Assembly: GCA_006538405.1 (NCBI GenBank)
Contig: BJKQ01000005.1
Span: 2,108,001 to 2,172,000 of the forward strand
Source of the DNA: Hansfordia pulvinata
Lineage: Eukaryota > Ascomycota > Sordariomycetes > Xylariales
Reading direction: 5' to 3'
Length of the DNA stretch: 64,000 bases
Part shown: in pieces, positions 12,643 to 22,352 of the stretch
Numbering within the stretch: the first letter of the stretch is position 1
Layout of the letters: every line of letters begins with the position of its first letter
The notes under the pieces: model-generated
The model's database searches: none
What the model was told of the DNA's origin: nothing
The model's input: the letters and a program-made list of their open reading frames with translations, nothing else
Made by a program: the position numbers and the translations under genes

Positions 12643-13773
12643 ATGTTCGAGGCGAGAGACAACCAGCCGCGACCCTATTTCGAAGAGGGATCGGCTGGGC
12701 TGGACTCTGGTCTGGAAACAGAGGGAGTGGGCTATGACTACCAGGGTCAACCACAACAGCTATTTGACCCTTACGCAGTCAATGGCGACATGGGCGGCGG
12801 CGCCTACATGGACGCCGATCTTGTCGATGGAAGCGGCTCCCAGTTTCCGGCTCTCGCCGGCACCCATCATCAGATGTTTGCCGCCGCCCCTGCCGCCGAC
12901 TGCCCGTATGAGTACTCTGGTGATGGCACTGGCTCTGGCGACTACATGGATAGCAGCCCCTCACCCGTGTTCCCCCAGGACACGAATGTGAACCTGACTT
13001 TCCAACGCGAATCCCAGAACGAAGTGGGATTTGATTACGAGCATTATCCCTGCCCTCCAGACCCAGCGTTCGATGACGGTGCTCCTGTTTATATGCCTGC
13101 CCCACAGCCACAATGGCACTATGACGAGGAGGTTCAGCCTGGGATTGGCACCAGTGGCGGGCACGGCGGGCCATCCCGCAGTCTGCCAGTCAATTACGAA
13201 GCAGCCGCCCACTTGCAAGGGCCGGCCTTTCTGACTTCAGGCGGCCCTGCTGGAGGTGTGATAAGCCACAACAGCAGCATCAACCCGTCTGCACTCTTGC
13301 TGCCGGCCGCTCAGCAACCACCTAGCGTGAGCACCGAGCACACGGTCGCCACCTCGGCCTATACGAGCCACACTGTGTTCACTGGCCACACCGGTAGCAA
13401 TCACGATGACGGCAAAAGCTGCGTGCACTGCGCCACGACGTTCAAGTCCAAGAAGGATTGCGACCGTCACCGTTTGAGTGAGAAGCACCAGCGGCGCATG
13501 GAGGAGCTGTCCGCCAACGGGTTTGATGGCGGCGACTACTCCCCCTCCGCCCCGAGCCAGAGCGCTGCGGTTTTCTCGTGCTCGTGTGGTAAAACGCAAA
13601 GCCGCAAGGACCTCCACCGCCGCCACGTGCACAATTGCAAGCTCAGGCTCACGATCGACGGCCACTTCTTCTGCACCTGCGGCCAGCCCGACATTTACCT
13701 CGACGAGCACCTGAGCCACATCCAGGTGTGCGGTCGCCGCCAGGCGGGCAGGCCTAAGAAGCATGTCCCCTGA
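12643..13773 (+). CDS. Zinc-finger protein with one C2H2 finger and two CxC-x9-HxxH-x3-C fingers
   Basis: Putative nuclear protein of 376 aa, single exon from this ATG. The first ~255 residues are low-complexity, acidic and Gly/Pro/Ser/Tyr-rich, as in fungal activation regions. The C-terminal third carries a C2H2 finger (CVHC...HRLSEKH, spacing C-x2-C-x12-H-x5-H). Two further segments follow, CSCGKTQSRKDLHRRHVHNC and CTCGQPDIYLDEHLSHIQVC, which share exactly the spacing C-x-C-x9-H-x2-H-x3-C. The C-terminus is basic (GRRQAGRPKKH), like an AT-hook or nuclear signal. DNA binding is inferred from the fingers; targets are unknown. It stands alone, with more than 1.5 kb of non-coding sequence on its right and a probable leader intron on its left. 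Confidence 0.75.
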   Translation: MFEARDNQPRPYFEEGSAGLDSGLETEGVGYDYQGQPQQLFDPYAVNGDMGGGAYMDADLVDGSGSQFPALAGTHHQMFAAAPAADCPYEYSGDGTGSGDYMDSSPSPVFPQDTNVNLTFQRESQNEVGFDYEHYPCPPDPAFDDGAPVYMPAPQPQWHYDEEVQPGIGTSGGHGGPSRSLPVNYEAAAHLQGPAFLTSGGPAGGVISHNSSINPSALLLPAAQQPPSVSTEHTVATSAYTSHTVFTGHTGSNHDDGKSCVHCATTFKSKKDCDRHRLSEKHQRRMEELSANGFDGGDYSPSAPSQSAAVFSCSCGKTQSRKDLHRRHVHNCKLRLTIDGHFFCTCGQPDIYLDEHLSHIQVCGRRQAGRPKKHVP

Positions 13774-15300
13774 ATGTATAGGTTGCGGAGCGACAAGAAC
13801 GACGACAGCATCATCCAAGGAAAGAGGATCGAAGAGGCGCAGATGCGCAGCGGATGAGGCAGTCACGAGGTCAGCTACAGGGTTAGAGGCGGAGCGGCAG
13901 AGCGAGCAAAGTCAGCGCAGCTATGTTCAGGCTTGGCTCTTACGGAGTAGGCGATCATCGACGGATGATTGGTGAATCTCTGCCAATCCGACTCGCCCAG
14001 CCTCCCTTGTCCGGCGACTTGAATAGTGCGTGACGAACGACGTGATTATCTTGAGGACCAACTCTTCGACAACCAGGCGCGGATTTTTTTTCTCCACACC
14101 CTCAATCGTCAAGCTCAGGGTGTTTTTTTTTGTCGCGTCCTGGGAGACTTTCTGTTCGCGCGCGCCGGCGATAGGCCGGCCCGGGCAGGCTGTGCGTATC
14201 GATAGAGCAATAATACACGCCCGCGGTGTTCTACCCCTGTCGGTAGCCAAATCATGACGGTGACGCGACTCAAGGCCCCCAAGAAAGGGTGCGCTGGAAG
14301 GACGTGAGGGCAGGCAGACGGGAAGATGGGCAGAGGGGCGGGAAGGCACATAGGAGGGCTGACTGGGCTCGGCTTGGCGGGAGGGCGAATGAGGCTCTGC
14401 AGTAAGAGTCATCTGAGCTCGAGGACGCCCGACCAGACCCCAGAGGAAGTGGAAAAAGCAGCCTAATGTATCAAAGGGCCTCACCAGGCCCTCCTGACTC
14501 GGGGCTGATAATGGGCCTCAGGTGTCCACTCTTGCGCAGCATGGCGCCATCCTCGACCCCGGCGACTGGTCAATGGGGACTCGGAGAGTCCGAGACCCCC
14601 TGTCTGCTTACGGCGCCAATGCCAATATGGGCCTCAACCGTCCGTGGAAAAGGGCCTCAGTCTGCTGCCGCATGACCCATGATTGGCGCGAATATGGGCC
14701 TCACGATGCGAACCCCCGCGTGGCTTGCGGCACGAGTGGATGTCGAGGTCGGTGCCGCCTGCTGTCGCGAGCCAGCCGCGGCAAGGCTCTGGAGGAATGG
14801 GGTCGGAGCCAAGTCGAGGATTCGAATCGTGGCTTGGGGCTGTTCCCGCGCGTCCACATCATAGCATGACAGACCTGGTGCGATACCCAGAAACAGCCTC
14901 GCGGCCACACACAGACTCGGAACTCGACACCGGCCTGCGCCCAGGCAGCAAAGGGATCGGGGATTCCGCCGAGAGCTTCTGATCGTGTCCGGGAGCGTGT
15001 GAGGAGGGCCTGCTGACCGACACCGAGACCGAGCAAAATGGACGGGCGACGGGCGCTTGCATATAAGTATTTGGGAATGGGGATCGCTCTCTGTCGCTGC
15101 CGGTGTCGCTCGCATGGGTAGCCCTTTCCCAACCCATGGCATTGCGCGCGATCCTCGGACAACGGACATACAGTCTTGCAGCTGCGTAGTCGTCGGCTAT
15201 CGGCCTCCTCAAGGATCTCCCCTCGAGAGAACGAACGGAGTCCATCCCCAAAACTCTCTCCCACAGCCAGCCACGACAGTTCTGCCCCCGACACGGAGAC
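13774..15300. other. Intergenic region with a GGGCCTCA cluster
   Basis: No gene is supported. T8-9 runs occur at about 14085-14130. The notable content is five copies of GGGCCTCA on the same strand between 14476 and 14703, described separately. The right part forms the upstream region of the Ser-rich protein gene. Confidence 0.5.
14476..14703 (+). promoter_or_regulatory. Cluster of five GGGCCTCA octamers
   Basis: GGGCCTCA occurs at 14476-14483, 14513-14520, 14629-14636, 14652-14659 and 14696-14703, all in one orientation within 228 bp. Three copies share the longer context ATGGGCCTCA or ATATGGGCCTCA. This is about 600 bp upstream of the next gene start. It may be a cluster of binding sites or the remains of a decayed tandem repeat; the sequence alone does not decide. 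Confidence 0.5.
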
Positions 15301-16664
15301 ATGGTCTCTCCCGGTCACCTCAACCAGTAGGTCGCACGTTCACTCTGATGAGCATGAGACGCTGATGTGAGAGTGCAGGGAGAACCAGCGCCAGCAGCTT
15401 CCGTACCGGGGCGACGCACCTTCGCCGTTGCCCCCGCCGGCGCCGTCGCCTCATCGGCTACCGCCAGCTGCCTCCTCAGCCTCGCGCGGCCGGGGCCATG
15501 GCAGCAGCAGCAGCGGAAGCAGCAGCAACGGCAAGCGAGAGGCGAAGCTCCGCTACGACCTGCCGCGGGACCACTACGTCGGGGTGGTGCTGGCGCTCAC
15601 GTACCAGATCGCGGCCAAGTCGTCGGCCAAGGAGCACCTCAGCGTGTACTCGGTGAAGGACTTCGAGACCGGCGAGCGGTACGAGGCGCAGGTGTTCGAG
15701 CAGTGCCACCTGGCGGACAGCCTGCACTCGTCGCGCAAGCGGCGCATGAAGCGCATCAAGCAGTCGAGTTACTTTGCCAACGAGCACCGCGAGGGCAACT
15801 ACCGCGTCTTCATCTCGCGCCCGCGCGCGCCCGGCCAGGGGCACCAGGATGCCGGCGAACTCGGAAACGGTCTCGGCAGCGGCGGCGGCAGCAGCAGCAG
15901 GAATAGCAGCGGAAGCAGCAGCAGCAGCAGCAGCAGTAGCAGTAAGAGTGGCCCGCAGCGGTGCAAGGAGACGAAGCGGGCTGCCGACGGCGCCGCTTCA
16001 GCCGCGGACCGTGAGTCCCGCAATGTCCAGTTCCCCGGCCTGACCGATGATGACTCGTCTTCGTCTTCGTCTTCGTCGTCGTCGTCGTCGTCTGTGGAGG
16101 GTTCCTCGCTCTGGTCGCGCTCGCCCAGCCGGATGAGCTTGGAGTCCCGCGTCAGCTCGGCGCCCAGCTACGCGGAGGCCGCCGCCAAGGAGTCGTCCGA
16201 GGACAGCGGCAGCGGCGGCGGCGCCGTCCCGGCTGCCGCGGCCCCGGCTGCCGTCGGCCCCGATGCCAAGCCGGAGCAGGACACGGAGACCATTGACGGC
16301 TTCCCGGTGAGGCACAAGGGTTTCCGACAGCGGGCCGGCCGGTGCAGCCGGCCCAGAGAGCAACCACAACAAGCACAGTGAGCCACACACACACCGGACA
16401 CATTACGTTATAACCCAGGGATCTGTCCATCCCCCATGTTATTTCTATTCCCAGCCCAAGACCGGCCCTTCAACCACTCATTCGGGTCGGAAGATTGCGC
16501 GATATGCGCCTGGGCTCTTCACAATGTTGAATGGGAGGAAAGAGAGAGAGACAGGGAGAGGGAGAGAAATGACAACTCAGTCACCAACTTCTTCTTTTCT
16601 TTTCCTCTTCCTTCCTGGGCACTTCTCGTGCCCGAACCGAATGAGAAACCCCTGGAAGAAATGA
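15301..16664 (+). CDS. Ser-rich protein of unknown function with a very short first exon
   Basis: Modelled as exons 15301-15326, 15379-16306 and 16455-16664 (387 aa). The long open frame beginning near 15371 has no in-frame ATG before its conserved part. A 26-nt exon starting at ATG 15301, spliced over a 52-nt intron (GTAGGT...GCAG), supplies a start in phase. The N-terminal part contains a compact segment (KLRYDLPRDHYVGVVLALTYQI to about YFANEHREGNYRVF) that looks folded, followed by long Ser tracts encoded by AGC and TCG/TCT repeats. A donor GTGAGG at 16307 and an acceptor TTCTATTCCCAG ending at 16454 suggest a third exon (GRKIARYAPGLFTML...). Without that splice the protein ends at 16381 (342 aa). 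I do not recognise the family. Confidence 0.55.
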
Positions 16665-18133
16665 GACAGACAAAGCTTTCGTGCCGTCTTTTCCCATGAG
16701 GATCACGTACCGTGCTGCTTGGCCGGTCTGACCTACTCACTTCCTTTTTTTTTCGGCTTTCCGCGACTGTAACCAAAGGGTTTTTTTTTTTAATCGATTG
16801 CCGAACGTGCCGTCTGATATTATTCGCTCTCTTGAACGGACCTCTGTCTTCGCGACTTTATAATCCGGAAATCCCCAGGATCCCCCCTATCTTTCAGGAC
16901 CTTTCTATCCCGGACGCAAGAATGTCCATTGTCTATTGAGTATGCCGCGCCCCTTTGACGGTATGGCATCCGAGAAGGCCCGACTGGAGAGCGATGATTA
17001 AGAAAAAGAAGGAAATACCATCGAGAAAAAAAGAGAGAAAAGCAACGAAAGAAGGGAACACTGTGAGGACAGCCACAGGTGGCTGGACGAGGGGATGCAG
17101 CTTCGTTTCCCGCGCTCAAGTCAGTAGGTGATTGAAGGCTACTTATTGGGCGGGAGGACATGATTACCGTACCCACCTAGCTTTTCGAAGGCATTGTTTC
17201 AAGCAAGCCCTGGCTGCTGCTCGTGTCTGTTGATGCATGGTGGGGTCGTGCCGGTGTCTCGAGCTGCGGCAAAGTCCCGCATCGGATGCCGCTCGCTCCC
17301 CCTCCCCACCCCGTGCGTGCTAGACGCTAACTAGTCGACTAGTAGAACGGCTCGCTCTAGGAGGCGCCAGAGACTCTCTACTGGGGGACGAAAGCCGCCG
17401 AGGGTGCGAGGGCAGCAGGGCCGTGAAAGGAAGACTGGGCGGCTCGCGGGATAGTGAGACGAGGTCTGTCAGGGGGGTCCGGGGGCCGTTCAGAGACAGG
17501 ACGCGGGAAGAACGACTTTGACATGACGGTAGACTTGCGGGAATGCCATGCTACCTCGTAAGTGATAGCCGTTCACGCTTGGGACCGGGCTGACCATGTA
17601 TTTACGAGTAGTAGAGGCGACACGCCTGCTTGCGAGCACTGTTGTTGTTCTCGCTGTCAGTGTTCGAGGCTCTCTTCTCCACCATGTGCAGGTGGTTAGC
17701 GGCAGCGATCTTTTGGCTGCCGCGAGAGAGCGGGAGCCCCCTCTCTCCCCCGGAAGAAGGGGGGCCTTTTGCTAGGAAGCGGGCACTTTGTTTCGTACTG
17801 TATATCGTATCTGCAATACGAGTATACAAGTGGCGAGCAGCACAGGCCGGCACGGCACGGACGGGCAGCTCTACGAGTAGTACATCGAGTCGAGCCTACT
17901 TCTACGAGTATGCCTCCTCTCTACGAGTGCTATCCTCTCAAACCCATCTCATCTTCTTGCTTTCTACACCAAAGACAGCCCAGCACTGCAAGCCCTTCCT
18001 CACGTGACGGCCCTCAGCACACACCAAGAAAAGAAACTAAATCCCGCCCTTCAACAACAACAACAACAACAACAACCTCGATCAAAACCCAGCCCTACCG
18101 ACGAAGAAAAAAAAAGAAAGAAAAAAAAAAACC
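16665..18133. other. Intergenic region upstream of the cupin gene
   Basis: No gene is supported. T9-10 runs lie near 16746 and 16782. TACGAGTA octamers occur at 17817, 17872 and 17903, and a (CAA)n tract at 18052-18076 together with an A-rich stretch leads up to the cupin start. CAA-rich, unstructured leaders are common in fungal 5' UTRs. Confidence 0.5.
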
Positions 18134-18736
18134 ATGTCCGACTCGGCAGCAGACAACAGCGGCAGCAGCAGCAGCAGCGCGCGGGCGCAGCTGCCGTACG
18201 GGCTGCCGGCGACGACGACGTACATCACGGGCCACGACGCGGCGACGGGGGAGTCGCGGGTGCAGTCTGCGCGCCCCGCGGCGTGGACGGCGTTCGAGGG
18301 GGGCGCGATGCACTTCCATCACCCGTACACGTCGCTGCAGGGGGCGGACCTGAACGGGGACGCGGACCTGGCCCTGCACGACGAGGCGATGAGGCGCGGC
18401 GCCGAGGCCAACGGGCTGGCGTCCAGGGGCAAGTCGGTGTGCCGGATGGTGGACTTCCGACCGGGCTACGAGTGCAAGATGCACCGGACGCAGACTCTGG
18501 ACCTGGGCGTCTGCCTGGAGGGAGAGGTGGAGATGCGGATGACGGCGGACGGCGCGGTGACGAGGCTGGGCCGCGGGGACGTCGCGGTGCAGCGGGCCAC
18601 GATGCACAGCTGGCGCAACCCCAGCGGCGAGGCGTGGGCGCGCATGCTGTTCGTGCTGCAGGACGCGCAGCCGCTCGTCGTCGGCGGGCGGGAGATGGGC
18701 GACGCCGTCGAGGAGGGCACCGACAAGCAGTCTTGA
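18134..18736 (+). CDS. Cupin-fold protein
   Basis: Single-exon, 200-aa protein starting in the context AACCATGTC. After a Ser-rich N-terminus, residues ~20-65 form the N-terminal arm seen in stand-alone fungal cupins (YGLPATTTYITGHD). The cupin core follows: MHRTQTLDLGVCLEGEVEM corresponds to motif 1, with His and Glu in the usual metal-ligand positions, and GDVAVQRATMHSWRNPS corresponds to motif 2, with the second-strand His. Proteins of this type are probably metal-binding small-molecule enzymes (isomerase, dioxygenase or decarboxylase), often beside oxidative tailoring genes. The reaction cannot be told from sequence. A 2OG-dioxygenase gene follows on the same strand 1.6 kb away. No signal peptide, so probably cytosolic. 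Confidence 0.8.
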   Translation: MSDSAADNSGSSSSSARAQLPYGLPATTTYITGHDAATGESRVQSARPAAWTAFEGGAMHFHHPYTSLQGADLNGDADLALHDEAMRRGAEANGLASRGKSVCRMVDFRPGYECKMHRTQTLDLGVCLEGEVEMRMTADGAVTRLGRGDVAVQRATMHSWRNPSGEAWARMLFVLQDAQPLVVGGREMGDAVEEGTDKQS

Positions 18737-20339
18737 ATTATTTCTTAAGATGAGTCCCAGAGAGGAGGGCCATGGGCCAGTGGTGACCAGAATAGGGGGT
18801 GGGAAACGAAATCAACACAGACACAGACACAGACACATCACACATCAGCCCCGAAAAGCAATGACAACTATCACGAGTATTGTTACTGCTACTGCCACCA
18901 CAACGACGCCATCACGAGCTTCCTGTTGGCGTGTTTTACTTTTTAGGGAGGGCAGAATCCCTGTCTGTGCCTGTGCCTGTGTTTGTGTCTGTGTCTGTGT
19001 CATCAGCGTCGGTGCCCCTCCACCCCTCCTTTACGAGCACGGGTGGATACCGGTGATGGAAGAGACGTGGTGACGCGGTACTTCAGTTGTGTGATGGTCG
19101 CACTTGGACCCCTGTCCCTGCTTCCCTGCTCCCTGTCTCTGCCCCGGTATAATAAGACGTAGGGACTGCCCGATCGCCTCTACTCGTAAGAGTAGACGCG
19201 TGCTGGCGCGTATCGTATGGGGCCACGCTTCCCAAGTATACGATAGCGGCGGCACCAGCAGCCCACGGGAGAGGTCGCTGCCGGGTGCTATCGCGTTCTG
19301 GATCGAGCTGGGGCCGCCCCTCGTCAGCCCAGATCGGCACTTCTTTGCACAGACACGGCTAGGTTTGACGTGGTGGAGCCATCGGCGCTGAGCTCAAGAA
19401 GTGGGCTGGGCTGATCGTGCAGTAGTCGTAGTCGTAGCTTGTGGTCCCAGGCACATTCAGGCATTGTTTTTTTTCTTCTTCTCTCTCTCCTGTCTCTCTT
19501 CTTTTTCCTCTCTCTCTCTTGTGCCCATCCATCTACAGGTCAAGGGGGAAGCGGGTGAAAGAAAACGGGAGGAGGAGGGGAAAAAAACACAAATGAAGGA
19601 AAGACAATGAGGCGGAGAGACAGTGAACGGGCTAAAGGGCTGACGAGTACGGGTACTCGTGGTAGGTGCGGTTAATGAGAACAGAGACACAATGTGACCA
19701 TCAGCCACTAACCAACACGGCACATGGATAGCCGAGCAAAACACAATAGCGGCGGCGGTCGTGACGACAACATGTCGTTGTCACTACTGTTGTTTTTTCC
19801 CGTTAGGTATTTCTGTCTTTTGTTTTGTTTTGTTTTCTACCAGAGCTAACCTTTCTAGCGAAACGGCAGGCGCGTAGCCCTGTGCGTGCAAAGTACTTAC
19901 AGGACTCGTACGAGTACTCCTACCCGTGGACTGCGGCAGCTGAGCACCTGAGGTGACCCTTCTCCACCGCCCGTCCGTCCGCCCGTCCGTCTGCCAAACC
20001 GCCGTCGATGCAGCTGCGCGTACCTCATTCGTCCGGCCCGTAATTAGATATGCTCAGCACTCGAGTTTGTCAGGACGTGTGTTGGAAGAGTGATACACGT
20101 GAAAGTACACGCTACACGCTGGCAGAGAGAGGGGGATGTGTTTGTCTACATGTACTACTGCAAAGTACAGAGTAGGTACTCGGGGCGCCGACACCATACG
20201 AGTATGGACGGCGGGTGTCTGTCTTCTCTCAACCGACCGCCGCCGGCAGTCCACGACTCTCTTCTTCCCTGATCACCAACAGGATTCCCCCCCCTCTCTC
20301 TAGAATCCCCCACCACTCTCGAAAAGAAACACCGTCACC
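18737..20339. other. Intergenic region upstream of the dioxygenase gene
   Basis: No gene is supported. It holds short ACACAG and CTGTGT arrays (about 18814-18836 and 18961-19000). Octamers occur at 19181 (TACTCGTA), 19909 (inside the 12-bp palindrome ACTCGTACGAGT at 19904-19915) and 20197 (inside CCATACGAGTATGG). A pyrimidine-rich tract at about 20283-20320 precedes the dioxygenase start. Confidence 0.5.
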
Positions 20340-21737
20340 ATGGCCGCCGCCGTCGACTCGTTCCCCATCCCCAAGTCGGAGATCCCGACCTACGAGCAGA
20401 TCCCCGAGACCAAGCACGACCGTGGGTGTTGCCTGCCCCTCTGCTCTATCGCTTTGCTAACAACGACGATTGCGCAGTGGACTGGGCCGAGCTCGCCACC
20501 CTCGACCTGGCCCTCTTCGACGAGCCCGGCGGCAAGGAGAAGCTCGCCAAGCAGCTCCACGACGCCATCCAGAACGTCGGTGCGTCCCCATTTTCCTTCC
20601 TCCCCTCCCGTCCCTCTTTTCATATATACGCCTCTCTTTGATCTGATCTGATCTGCTGCTTACGCGGATGCTCTCTCTTACTCCAGGCTTCTTCTACATC
20701 ATCAACTTTGGCCTGCCCCAGGAGGCCGTCGACCGCCAGTTCGGCCTCTGCAAGGCCCTCTTCGACCTGCCCGCCGAGGAGAAGATCAAGTACCGGGCCG
20801 ACCTCGAGAATGGCAACTACAGCGGCTACAAGCCCTTGGGCATGCGTGTGCGTTCTCTCTCTCTCTCTCTCTACCAGGGCTCCCATTCTCCCTTCTCGTG
20901 CCCCCCCCCCCTCCCCCCCGGGGGAAGGGGTTGCTGCTGTTGTTGAAACAAGACTGACCTGGAGACAAAAAAAAAACAGGAGGTGAGGCCCGGCATCTTC
21001 GACAACACCGAGATGTACAACACGTTCAAGTTCCTGCCCTCCCTCGAGCGCCCGCAGCCCAGCGTCATCGACGACAACCGCGGCGAGATCGACCGCTTCG
21101 CACGCCACATGCACCAGTCCGTCGCGGGCAAGCTGCTGGTCCTCATCGCCATCGTCCTCGAGCTGCCCGAGGACTACTTCCAGAAGTCGCACCGCTACGA
21201 CGCCAAGAGCGACTGCCACCTGCGGTACATGAAGTACCACAAGCGCCCGGCCGAGGTCAACGAGGCCCTGGGCAACGTCTGGTTCCAGGGCCACACCGAC
21301 TTCGGCAGCATCTCGCTGCTGTTCCGCCAGCCCGTCGCCGCCCTGCAGGTCCGCACCCCCGAGGGGGCGTGGAAGTGGGTCAAGCCCGCCCCGAGAGCAT
21401 CACCGTCAACCTCGCCGACTCCCTCGAGTTCCTCACCAACGGCTTCCTCAAGAGCAGCATCCACCGCGTCGTCGCGCCCCCGCCCGACCAGGCCGACGTC
21501 GACAGGCACGGGGTCCTGTACTTTGTCCGCCCCGAGGACGACCTCGTCCTGAGGCCCGTCCCCAGCAAGGTCCTCGAGCGCCTCGGCTACGACAAGTCCT
21601 CCGACGAGGCCGCCGTCGGCTTCACCGCCGGCCAGTGGGTCAAGGCCCGCATCGCCGCCGCCGCCCGCCTCGCCCCCAAGGTCGACGCCAAGCAGGAGGA
21701 GATCCTCGGCGGCAAGACGACCAAGTTCTACGACTAA
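20340..21737 (+). CDS. 2-oxoglutarate/Fe(II)-dependent dioxygenase (isopenicillin-N-synthase-like), with one apparent frameshift
   Basis: Non-heme Fe(II)/2OG oxygenase with the DIOX_N and 2OG-FeII_Oxy layout, typical of fungal oxidative tailoring. Exons: 20340-20421, 20478-20579, 20687-20847 and 20980-21737. After the N-terminal half (NVGFFYIINFGLP) the iron ligands are His ~220 and Asp ~222 in GHTDFGS and His ~277 in SSIHRVV. The usual RxS that binds 2OG reads RHG (DRHGVLYFVRP), a change I associate with a fungal subgroup. The frame breaks in the C4 run 21389-21392. One more C joins KPAPES to ITVNLADSLEF and the exons then total 368 codons (367 aa). Intron 2 holds GATCT repeats. It lies between the cupin gene and the zinc-cluster regulator. 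Substrate unknown. Confidence 0.88.
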
Positions 21738-21770
21738 GACGGGGAAAGGGGAGCAGCGTATATAACTGCC

Positions 21771-21805
<35 letters not shown>

Positions 21806-22352
21806 GTACATAGGATATGACTGGAAAACTTACTATAATGACATATTTATGAAGCCATGCTCTGCTCTTGCTGTTCAGTTGCCTCCTCGGCGCACGAAAG
21901 CGTGTTATATATATCTGAGACGTACGCAAATCGAACAGACTCTCAAAAGTTGTCTCGGGAGGTGCATCGGCGCAGGGTTCGGATGGTCTCACTGCGGTCA
22001 GCCCCAGAGTCTTGCGGGTGTTCTGGCTGTGTGGCTCCCCAGGCCCGGCGGCGGGGGCCGTATACCAATTTGCGATTTGCGAGTCGACGCTTTGGATGGC
22101 ACAGCCAATGCGGTCTCAATACATGTCTCTTGCACTTGGAACAATAACCTTCGGCACCATGCGTTTCTGCAACAAGCCGATCCTACTTCGAACAAGTAAG
22201 CCAGATCAACATCGCCAGTCCGCCCAAGCGCAGAACCGCAGTCTTAACGCCGTGCGTGCATGCTTCCCAAATACAACCGCCTACCCTAACAAATCTTACA
22301 GTACCTATAGCACTACCCAAGACCGCGTCGACTCGCCTCCATCAATTGATCG
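21738..22352. other. Convergent intergenic region with a (TG)14 tract
   Basis: Shared 3' region between the dioxygenase (+) and the regulator (-). It includes a (TG)14 microsatellite at 21775-21802. The sequence is less GC-rich than the flanking genes, fitting 3' UTRs. No gene was seen. Confidence 0.6.
21775..21802. repeat. (TG)14 microsatellite
   Basis: Fourteen uninterrupted TG units in the 3' region of the dioxygenase gene. Confidence 0.95.

Noticed and set aside
15367..15906. 179-codon frame overlapping the Ser-rich gene
   Set aside because: It is an alternate frame of the same exon, rich in Arg/Ala/Gln from AGC repeats and without a folded-looking segment.
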